32,678 nucleotides of DNA, from NCBI GenBank assembly GCA_028278025.1, contig JANQFE010000105.1, forward strand, positions 1 to 32,678, read 5' to 3'. This DNA comes from Thermodesulfobacteriota bacterium. Lineage in GTDB: Bacteria; Desulfobacterota; WTBG01; CAIYCZ01; CAIRTM01. The translations under genes were made by a program, and so were the position numbers. Every line of letters starts with the position of its first letter. Position 1 is the first letter of the stretch. Below are positions 8,017-14,082 of the stretch, one piece after another. The notes beneath the pieces were generated by a model. That model was not told the DNA's origin. It did not search any database and worked only from the letters and a program-made list of their open reading frames with translations.

Positions 8017-9429
8017 ATGCATATTTTGAAGGTAGGTATTTTTAAATTAATTTTTATTGTGTTTAGTCTGGTTTGGACATTAGGCTTAGTAATACTATTT
8101 TACTGGAATATCAGGAATGAGCGGGAGCAGACCCTTCAGCTGGCAACGTATGAGGCGCGGTCTTTTTTTGAGCAAATAAAAATTACACGAGAGTGGAATG
8201 CTAACCATGGAGGAGTCTATGTCCCGGTTACACCACAGGCGAAACCAAATCCTTATCTTAACGATCCTGATCGAGATGTAGTCACAACCAGCGGGCGAAT
8301 ACTCACTAAGATCAATCCGGCCTATATGACACGCCAGATTGCAGAAATCGCCGACAAAAGAAATAATATAAAATTTAGCATCACAAGTCTGCATCCGGTG
8401 CGGAGCGCTAATGCTGCCGATACCTGGGAACGTGTCGCTCTTACATCATTTGAACAAGGGATTGAAGAATATTGTGAATTTACGACGACACCCAGCGGAC
8501 ATAAAGCATTTCGTTATATGGCACCGCTTTGGATGGAAACAGTATGTTTACCATGTCATAACAACTACGGGTATAAAACAGGTGATCTGGGAGGTGGTAT
8601 CAGTGTGACAATTCCGGCTACCATACTTTCAAGTTATCATCGGCGCAAAATATTCTCGCTGATGTATCTCTATGTTTTTGTATGGTTAATCGGACTATGC
8701 GCAGCTGCTGTGGGTATTTATGCATTGCGCCGCAATATGGAAGTTATGCGCAAATCCAAAGTATCTGCAATGCTTTTGACAGAGCAGGAAAAGGAGCGCA
8801 AACGCATCGGGCAGGAACTTCATGACGGCATCGGGCAGTCATTAAGTGCAGTTAAGTTTAAAGTTGAGAGTTTAATAAAAGGCCTTGAGAAAAAAGTTGC
8901 ACCTGAGGTAACAAAATCTCTGGGAACGCTCGTCCCGCAGCTGCAGCAGACAATTGAGGAAGTTCGCGGGATAGTTATGGATCTGCGTCCATCAACCCTT
9001 GATGATTTAGGCATTATAGCTACCATTTCCTGGTTTTGTCGTGAGATTGAACAGGCTTATAAAAACAAACACATCACCCTGAATATTACCGTTCTGGAAA
9101 AAGACGTACCGGCCTCATTGAAGATAGTCATTTTCAGGGTCCTGCAGGAGGCCATCAATAATGCAGTTAAATACAGTGGGGCAGAAACCATTTCAGTTTT
9201 TTTTAGGAGAACAGTCAATGCCCTGGAGCTGAGGGTGGAGGATGCCGGGATTGGGTTTGGCCCGGAAAAATTACTTCTGAATAAAAACGACAGCAGTGGT
9301 ATCGGCATTGCCGGCATGCGGGAGCGCATTGAACTTTCCGGAGGAACGTTTCAGATTAATGCATCAAAGGGCAGGGGAACGGTCGTAAAGGCAACCTGGA
9401 AGTTGAGCACATCCGGGCCGGTGTCGTAA
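8017..9429 (+). CDS. Haem-binding DUF3365 (Tll0287-like) sensor histidine kinase
   Basis: 470 residues. A transmembrane helix (about 8-30) is followed by a periplasmic domain of about 180 residues of the DUF3365/Tll0287-like type, recognised by NPAYMTRQIAE, the FRYMAPLW segment, and the c-type haem motif CLPCH (Cys177, Cys180, His181). A second helix (about 212-236) leads into HisKA_3 with phospho-acceptor His269 (ELHDGIGQ) and an HATPase_c domain ending near GIGIAGMRERI. The family is thought to sense redox state or gas ligands through the covalently bound haem. It lies 51 bases after the first response regulator and is convergent with a second one, so its cognate partner may be either. The ribosome binding site is weak. 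Confidence 0.9.
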   Translation: MHILKVGIFKLIFIVFSLVWTLGLVILFYWNIRNEREQTLQLATYEARSFFEQIKITREWNANHGGVYVPVTPQAKPNPYLNDPDRDVVTTSGRILTKINPAYMTRQIAEIADKRNNIKFSITSLHPVRSANAADTWERVALTSFEQGIEEYCEFTTTPSGHKAFRYMAPLWMETVCLPCHNNYGYKTGDLGGGISVTIPATILSSYHRRKIFSLMYLYVFVWLIGLCAAAVGIYALRRNMEVMRKSKVSAMLLTEQEKERKRIGQELHDGIGQSLSAVKFKVESLIKGLEKKVAPEVTKSLGTLVPQLQQTIEEVRGIVMDLRPSTLDDLGIIATISWFCREIEQAYKNKHITLNITVLEKDVPASLKIVIFRVLQEAINNAVKYSGAETISVFFRRTVNALELRVEDAGIGFGPEKLLLNKNDSSGIGIAGMRERIELSGGTFQINASKGRGTVVKATWKLSTSGPVS

Positions 9430-9526
9430 GTTATACGCGCGGAAAAGGTTTCTGTTATAAGGAAAGAGCGGTAGGCCGGTTTTACCGTTCATATCAGGAT
9501 GCCCTGTGCAGGGAGTACGGTGAGCT

Positions 9527-10204
9527 TCATCTGTTTTCAACCATTCCATTCTGGATGGCAAACGCTGTTAATTCTGCAGTGTTATGTAAATCAAGTTTTT
9601 TCATAAGGTTGGTTCGGTGGGTCTCAACGGTTTTTAAACTGATGCAGAGATAAGCAGCGATTTGTTTGTTTTTATTCCCCTCTGCTACGAGTTTTAAAAT
9701 TTCACGTTCCCGCTGAGTAAGTATATTATGTAAAGGACTGAGCTTGGGGGCGGTTTTTGTGGTAAGATAGCCTTCGATAATATGCTTGGAAACCCCAGGG
9801 CTTAAATAAGGCTCACCATTTAAAACACTCTGAATGGCCATGGTAAGTTCCTCGCTGGTTGCGTCTTTGAGAACATAGCCGTCAGCACCGGCCTGTAAGG
9901 CCTCCAGTACATATTCTTCCGCCCGGTGAACAGTAAGGACCAAGAGCTTTATGTCAGGATTTGTTCGCTTAATTTCCCTTATAGCATCAGTGCCGTTCAT
10001 CCTGGGCATGGATAGATCCACTAAGGCCATGTCGGGCTTATACCTTTCGATACACTGTATGGCCTCTAATCCGTCCTGAGCTTCAGCAACAATTTTAAAT
10101 TCTGAATTTGCCGACAACAGTACCCTTAATCCTTCTCTCAGGATCCTATGATCTTCAGCAATAATTATTCTCTTTTTCTCTTTCACACCTAACGTAGGTA
10201 CCAT
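9527..10204 (-). CDS. NarL/FixJ-family response regulator (second)
   Basis: 225 residues. The receiver has the acidic pair in IIIAEDH, phospho-acceptor Asp63 in ALVDLSMPRMNG and Lys in GYVLKDA; the C-terminal LuxR-type domain spans about 160-220 (LTQREREILKLVAEG, KNKQIAAYL, KTVETHRTNLMKKLDL). It is convergent with the haem-binding kinase gene and is probably its partner, since the other kinase already has a regulator beside it. The ATG at 10204 lacks a clear Shine-Dalgarno sequence; a GTG at 10186 preceded by TTAGG is an alternative that removes six residues. An AAAGCAAA/TTTGCTTT inverted repeat lies seven bases upstream of the start and suggests autoregulation. Confidence 0.92.
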   Translation of the reverse strand: MVPTLGVKEKKRIIIAEDHRILREGLRVLLSANSEFKIVAEAQDGLEAIQCIERYKPDMALVDLSMPRMNGTDAIREIKRTNPDIKLLVLTVHRAEEYVLEALQAGADGYVLKDATSEELTMAIQSVLNGEPYLSPGVSKHIIEGYLTTKTAPKLSPLHNILTQREREILKLVAEGNKNKQIAAYLCISLKTVETHRTNLMKKLDLHNTAELTAFAIQNGMVENR

Positions 10205-10210
10205 ATTTTA

Positions 10211-10237
10211 AAAGCAAAATACAGTATTGTTTGCTTT
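10211..10237. promoter_or_regulatory. Operator-like inverted repeat upstream of RR2
   Basis: AAAGCAAA (10211-10218) and TTTGCTTT (10230-10237) form perfect eight-base arms around AATAC-A-GTATT, itself palindromic. A further AAAGCAAA is at 10262-10269. Placement directly in front of a response regulator gene suggests binding by that regulator or another dimeric protein. Confidence 0.4.
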
Positions 10238-10273
10238 GAAACACACTATCATCTGCCCATTAAAGCAAACTGC

Positions 10274-10301
10274 AAAAAAGCATAGCCTCACTAATTGAGG
10301 C
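10274..10301 (-). terminator. Possible terminator of the galE-radical SAM unit
   Basis: Read on the minus strand: GCCTCA-ATTAG-TGAGGC hairpin, then TATGC and six T residues. It lies about 215 bases past the stop codon of the radical SAM gene. The stem is only six base pairs and the T-run is offset by five bases, so strength is uncertain. Confidence 0.4.
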
Positions 10302-10328
10302 TGCCAAGGTTGATGCGGTTCGACCGCC

Positions 10329-10374
10329 TGCGGCTATGTGCTCGCGGGGATATCCGGAAGTTACTATATCGTCC
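10329..10374 (+). repeat. Dispersed repeat, copy B
   Basis: Same-orientation match to 91-137 over about 46 bases, sharing GAAGTTACTATAT with TATCC and GTGCTC upstream. The two copies lie about 10.2 kb apart. Confidence 0.45.
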
Positions 10375-10515
10375 ATTGCTCACACTGCCGCAGCTGCTCT
10401 TACCACAGCAGCCTGTGCAGTGTTCACGGGCTATAGAAAAAAGGGAAAAGCTCTGGACTGAATTATAGACAACAAATATTCTGCCGGCTCTTTACACATG
10501 GAAATTCTGCAAACA

Positions 10516-11418
10516 TTATTGCTGAGAGAAAACTTTATGGCAGATGGATGTGTGATAGTCAAAGGGATTTTTCAGATCTGTGCGGACGTGGCCCTTAAAA
10601 CCATTTTCTCTGCATCTGATGCCAGGGGTTTGTGAAGCCTGGTTTAGTATTGCTCTCAACGAGTGGGTATGGATATTGCCGAGTACTGTGCAGTGGAATT
10701 CGCACGGCCGGACGTTGCCCTCCGGTGTAATGTTGAACCTGCCCCGGCAAAACAATTCAATACCCTGCGAACAGTCTTGTGCAGTAACTTTATGCAGATT
10801 GGTTATTACATTACCGGTGTTCATTTTGAGGCGGTACAGTTTTGCATACACAGCTTCCAGTTCAGTAATGTCCGGCATGATTTCAGGATTATCCTTTACC
10901 CGTCCCACAGGGATAAGACCATTGAAATGGACAATAGCGTTATATTTTTCAGCTAGACCGATAATATCGTCAATCTGGGAGATAACACCTCGCCACAGGG
11001 TGACGATAATTTCCTTGGGCATACCCCGGGTCATTTCCAGTGCTTTAATAAGATGATTGAAAGCACCGGGAAACCCACGATAAGCATCGTGGGTTCGCCC
11101 GATTCCATCCAAGCCGAAGACCAGGACAGCCCTGTTTTCAATCTGCGCGATATGCTGTGCTGCTATCCCAAATCCTGAAGTGGTAATAAAAACCACGAAT
11201 TCCCGTGAGGCCTTTTCGACCATATCGGTCAGGCCGGTATGCAGAAACGGTTCACCTCCGGAGAGGATAATACAGTCAAAAAACTCCCGGGCGTCATTCA
11301 GTATGTCACCTATGTTCTGCAGGGTAAGTTCTCCGGGCTTCGGAAAGGACCCGTAGCAGTGTTTGCATTGATAGGGGCATCTGCCGGTTATTTCAATTTC
11401 GAGAAAGCGGGGGTGCAT
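10516..11418 (-). CDS. Radical SAM protein with SPASM-like C-terminus
   Basis: 300 residues. The CPYQCKHC motif (Cys14, Cys18, Cys21) binds the [4Fe-4S] cluster that splits S-adenosylmethionine, and ILSGGEPFLH is the usual SAM-contact strand. The C-terminal third (from about 230) has the SPASM-like signature CRGRFNITPEGNVRPCEF with further cysteines (HC, IRC, SIC), predicting auxiliary Fe-S clusters. SPASM enzymes often modify peptides or act as sulfatase-maturing or dehydrogenase-type enzymes, but no precursor peptide is visible nearby. The gene lies 66 bases after galE on the same strand, so co-transcription is likely; that pairing hints at sugar or cell-surface chemistry but does not prove it. 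The ribosome binding site is weak. Confidence 0.85.
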   Translation of the reverse strand: MHPRFLEIEITGRCPYQCKHCYGSFPKPGELTLQNIGDILNDAREFFDCIILSGGEPFLHTGLTDMVEKASREFVVFITTSGFGIAAQHIAQIENRAVLVFGLDGIGRTHDAYRGFPGAFNHLIKALEMTRGMPKEIIVTLWRGVISQIDDIIGLAEKYNAIVHFNGLIPVGRVKDNPEIMPDITELEAVYAKLYRLKMNTGNVITNLHKVTAQDCSQGIELFCRGRFNITPEGNVRPCEFHCTVLGNIHTHSLRAILNQASQTPGIRCRENGFKGHVRTDLKNPFDYHTSICHKVFSQQ

Positions 11419-11484
11419 GCTATGGCCTGGTTTGTTTTTTAACCTCTTTGTTGGAACCCGGTCTCTAGCGTATCATCTTATCAG

Positions 11485-12468
11485 CTATTTCCACTGCTGT
11501 GCTGCACCTTTTTGCCAGTTCCAGGCAGTTTTAATAATTGTCGCAATATCATCAAGCTTGGGCTTCCACCCCAGCACACGCTTGATCTTATCAGAGCTGG
11601 CAACCAAAACAGCCGGATCACCGGGCCGGCGGTCGGCCTTCCTGACAGGAATCTTTCTGCCGGTAACCTTGCCGGCAACATCTATAATCTCCTTTACGCT
11701 GTATCCATTACCATTGCCCAGGTTGAATACAGTTGAAGTATTACCAGAGGACAGATACTCCAGAGCAAGCACATGGGCATCAGCAAGGTCATTCACGTGA
11801 ATATAGTCCCGGATGCAGGTCCCGTCCGGTGTATTATAATCATCGCCAAAGACAGCAATGTTTTCACGCTTACCAAGCGCTGCGGCAAGAACCAATGGAA
11901 TAAGGTGGGTTTCAGGGTTATGCAGCTCGCCGATATCTCCTGCAGGATCGGCACCTGCAGCGTTAAAATAGCGTAGTTTGACGCTTTTAATATTATAAAT
12001 GCCGTCAAACCAGTTCAGCATCTTTTCTATAGCAAGCTTTGTTTCACCATACACATTGGTCGGAACTGTAGGATGATCCTCATCAATGGGGATCTGAAGA
12101 GGCTCACCATAGACAGCTGCAGTTGAAGAAAAGATGAAATACCTGATTCCGTTCTCCTTCATCACAGATAAAAGATTCAGGCTGCCGTAAATATTGTTTT
12201 CATAATAGAGCTCAGGTTTTTGCATTGACTCGCCAACCAGGCTGTATGCAGAAAAATGCATAACTGCATCTATGGGGTATTGTGTAAAAACAGCGCGAAC
12301 ATCCTCTTTGCTGCGCAGATCACCCCTGTAAAAGACAGCATCAGAAATAGACGCCCTGTGACCTTTTTCAAGGTTGTCAAACACAATTACGTCTGTGCCT
12401 TTTGTACGCAGTGAGCGTACGGTATGAGAGCCGATGTACCCTGCGCCGCCGACTACCAGGACAGCCAT
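11485..12468 (-). CDS. galE: UDP-glucose 4-epimerase
   Basis: 327 residues, the usual length for GalE. It interconverts UDP-glucose and UDP-galactose in the cytoplasm, using bound NAD. The Rossmann fold starts with GGAGYIG (7-13); the catalytic triad region shows SST (114-116) and YGETK with Tyr140 and Lys144; RYFNAAGADP and GTCIRDYIHVNDLA are GalE-typical blocks. Start supported by GAGGTG seven bases upstream. It leads a two-gene unit with the radical SAM gene and is divergent from the alpha/beta hydrolase. The product likely supplies galactosyl donors for surface polysaccharide. Confidence 0.95.
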   Translation of the reverse strand: MAVLVVGGAGYIGSHTVRSLRTKGTDVIVFDNLEKGHRASISDAVFYRGDLRSKEDVRAVFTQYPIDAVMHFSAYSLVGESMQKPELYYENNIYGSLNLLSVMKENGIRYFIFSSTAAVYGEPLQIPIDEDHPTVPTNVYGETKLAIEKMLNWFDGIYNIKSVKLRYFNAAGADPAGDIGELHNPETHLIPLVLAAALGKRENIAVFGDDYNTPDGTCIRDYIHVNDLADAHVLALEYLSSGNTSTVFNLGNGNGYSVKEIIDVAGKVTGRKIPVRKADRRPGDPAVLVASSDKIKRVLGWKPKLDDIATIIKTAWNWQKGAAQQWK

Positions 12469-12514
12469 TTTTCACCTCATGTTTGCGTCAAATCGAATTC
12501 TTTGTTAGATTATA

Positions 12515-12543
12515 ACTATACTTAAAACCAAAAATCATGGCAA
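12515..12543 (-). promoter_or_regulatory. Candidate galE promoter
   Basis: On the minus strand TTGCCA (12538-12543), 17-base spacer, TATAGT (12515-12520), about 45 bases before the galE start codon. Confidence 0.45.
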
Positions 12544-12580
12544 GAGCTAAAAGTAACAAAGATATTGCTCTTTGGGGCAG

Positions 12581-12609
12581 TTGTTTATAAAATTATTGCA
12601 CTGTATAAA
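12581..12609 (+). promoter_or_regulatory. Candidate promoter of the hydrolase-CULT unit
   Basis: TTGTTT (12581-12586), 17-base spacer, TATAAA (12604-12609), about 40 bases before the hydrolase start codon. An overlapping alternative is TTGCTC (12565-12570) with TAAAAT 17 bases later. Confidence 0.35.
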
Positions 12610-12650
12610 AGCACATCTCTGCGCTAATCCGTTCCGGCCGGAGGACTGCA

Positions 12651-13433
12651 ATGGAAAAAAATTATAATTATACCAAGCTTGATCACCCCGATGTGTTACT
12701 GTGTGTTTTTCATCCAAGGAAGGAAATCCCAGCCCCCAAGCCCCCCGGTGCTCTTGACCATGAGATGCTTGTTGCAGGCAGCGTAACTATAGGGTGTCGA
12801 TTTTATCTTACGGACCCAACGTATCCGCATATTCTGTTTTTCCATGGAAATGGTGAAATTGTGGGTGATTATGATGATGTGGGCCCGCTCTATAACAGCC
12901 ACGGACTTAACCTGCTTGCTGTTGATTACCGGGGATACGGCAGAAGTACCGGGACACCGACCGTTACATCCATGATTGATGATGCCCACATAATTTACAG
13001 AGAGGTACAGACCTGGCTCAAAAATCAGCACAGAGCCGGGCCGCTTTTTGTTATGGGCCGTTCTCTGGGCAGTGCATCCGCACTGGAACTTGCTTCCCAT
13101 TATGCCTCCGAACTGGCAGGTCTTATTATTGAAAGCGGTTTTGCCTATACGGTTCCCCTCTTGAGTTTTTTAGGCGTTGACACTGCAGGGCTCGGCATAA
13201 CAGAGGCGGACTGTCTCAGGCATACAGAAAAAATTGCTCAATTTCCCAAGCCGACACTTATTGTGCATGCTGAGTTTGACCAGTTTATACCTGTAACGGA
13301 TGCCCGAAAGTTCTATGAGCTCTCACCGGCCAAAAAGAAAGAACTGAAGATAATCCCGGGGGCGGACCACAACAGCATCTTTATGGTAGCCGGGAAACAC
13401 TATTTTGAAATAATTAAAAATTTTCTCATTTAG
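12651..13433 (+). CDS. Alpha/beta hydrolase (serine hydrolase, S33-like)
   Basis: 260 residues, no signal peptide, probably cytoplasmic. The oxyanion region HGNG is at 65-68, the nucleophile Ser138 sits in GRSLGSA, the acid is Asp210 in AEFDQFIP, and the catalytic His240 is in GADHNSIF, so the triad is complete. VDYRGYGRSTGTP is a typical block of this group of esterase or peptidase-like hydrolases. The substrate cannot be read from sequence. A good GGAGG ribosome binding site precedes the ATG. The CULT-domain gene follows after only 19 bases, so the two are likely co-transcribed and may act on related molecules. Confidence 0.88.
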   Translation: MEKNYNYTKLDHPDVLLCVFHPRKEIPAPKPPGALDHEMLVAGSVTIGCRFYLTDPTYPHILFFHGNGEIVGDYDDVGPLYNSHGLNLLAVDYRGYGRSTGTPTVTSMIDDAHIIYREVQTWLKNQHRAGPLFVMGRSLGSASALELASHYASELAGLIIESGFAYTVPLLSFLGVDTAGLGITEADCLRHTEKIAQFPKPTLIVHAEFDQFIPVTDARKFYELSPAKKKELKIIPGADHNSIFMVAGKHYFEIIKNFLI

Positions 13434-13452
13434 CTAATTCTTTAAGGCTGTT

Positions 13453-13941
13453 ATGAAAATGCAGAGCAGTATTTTCAACACTGGGCATCCATTGCCCTCA
13501 GCACTTATTTCTAATTACGGTTCCCTGCACCTGTTGCGCCAGCCGGCGGACAGGCCGGGGGAGGTAGAGCTGGATGAGTACAGTGAGGATGACGTTGAAA
13601 CAAAAGAGCCGGACTGGGAAGAAAAACTACTGTGTCGCGAATGCCGTCAGGTTATAACCAGTCCGGTTGAACGAACTGAAGTTCAGGGCGCTCATCTGCA
13701 CACATGTGCTAATCCGGCCGGTATTCTGTATCAGATTGGCTGCTTCAGAAAGGTAAGGGGTTGCGGGTATGTGGGTCCGGCTACTGCGGAATGGAGCTGG
13801 TTTAAGGGGTTTAGCTGGCGGGTGGCTGTCTGCAATAACTGTTTGACACATCTGGGATGGCAGTACCTCACATCCGGTCACAGCAGGTTCCACGGGCTTA
13901 TCCTGAATCGGCTGGTTCAGGAAACTGGAGATGAGTGCTGA
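13453..13941 (+). CDS. Small CULT-domain (cereblon-type) protein
   Basis: 162 residues. After a variable acidic N-terminal part, residues 60-155 match the CULT domain known from cereblon: zinc ligands CREC (Cys61, Cys64) and CNNC (Cys127, Cys130), a NPAG turn at 87-90, and WSWFKGFSW followed by GWQY. The three tryptophans of the ligand cage (Trp116, Trp122, Trp136) have exactly the spacing of cereblon Trp380, Trp386 and Trp400 relative to the second cysteine pair. In eukaryotes this pocket binds cyclic-imide and uridine-like ligands; bacterial single-domain CULT proteins exist but their natural role is unknown. No Lon-like domain is attached. The residue equivalent to cereblon His378 is Trp114. 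The ribosome binding site is weak; Met3 is an alternative start. It follows the hydrolase gene by 19 bases. Confidence 0.82.
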   Translation: MKMQSSIFNTGHPLPSALISNYGSLHLLRQPADRPGEVELDEYSEDDVETKEPDWEEKLLCRECRQVITSPVERTEVQGAHLHTCANPAGILYQIGCFRKVRGCGYVGPATAEWSWFKGFSWRVAVCNNCLTHLGWQYLTSGHSRFHGLILNRLVQETGDEC

Positions 13942-14021
13942 GTAATGAGCTGTTTGTTGCCGGCTACTTGATACGGGATACAAAATATCAGGCACAATCC
14001 AACATACACCTGGGTATACAC

Positions 14022-14057
14022 AAAAAAAGGCAGAATCACTTAATGTGATTCTGCCTT
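14022..14057 (-). terminator. Strong intrinsic terminator of the secreted chelatase-like gene
   Basis: A perfect 13-bp stem (AAGGCAGAATCAC at 14027-14039 and its complement at 14045-14057) with a five-base loop, followed on the minus strand by a run of T. It lies 26 bases past the stop codon of the minus gene and may also slow transcripts arriving from the CULT gene. Confidence 0.85.
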
Positions 14058-14082
14058 GCTGGTCTCTACGATAGCTCAGCTT

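Larger units (their letters stand above)
10205..10515. other. Structured intergenic region between RR2 and radical SAM genes
   Basis: No gene is supported here. The region contains an operator-like palindrome (10211-10237), a third AAAGCAAA half-site (10262-10269), a terminator-like hairpin (10274-10301), a small GCGGT-TCG-ACCGC hairpin (10315-10327), the second copy of a dispersed repeat (10329-10374), and a CTGCT/AGCAG stem-loop near 10400. On the minus strand a frame of about 38 codons begins MDDIVTSGYPREHIAAGG, but it has no ribosome binding site and overlaps the repeat. Confidence 0.45.

Noticed and set aside
10290..10390. Small precursor peptide for the radical SAM protein (frame beginning MDDIVTSGYPREHIAAGG)
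   Set aside because: It overlaps the dispersed repeat and a terminator-like hairpin, has no ribosome binding site and lies downstream of the enzyme gene with no conserved core Cys pattern.
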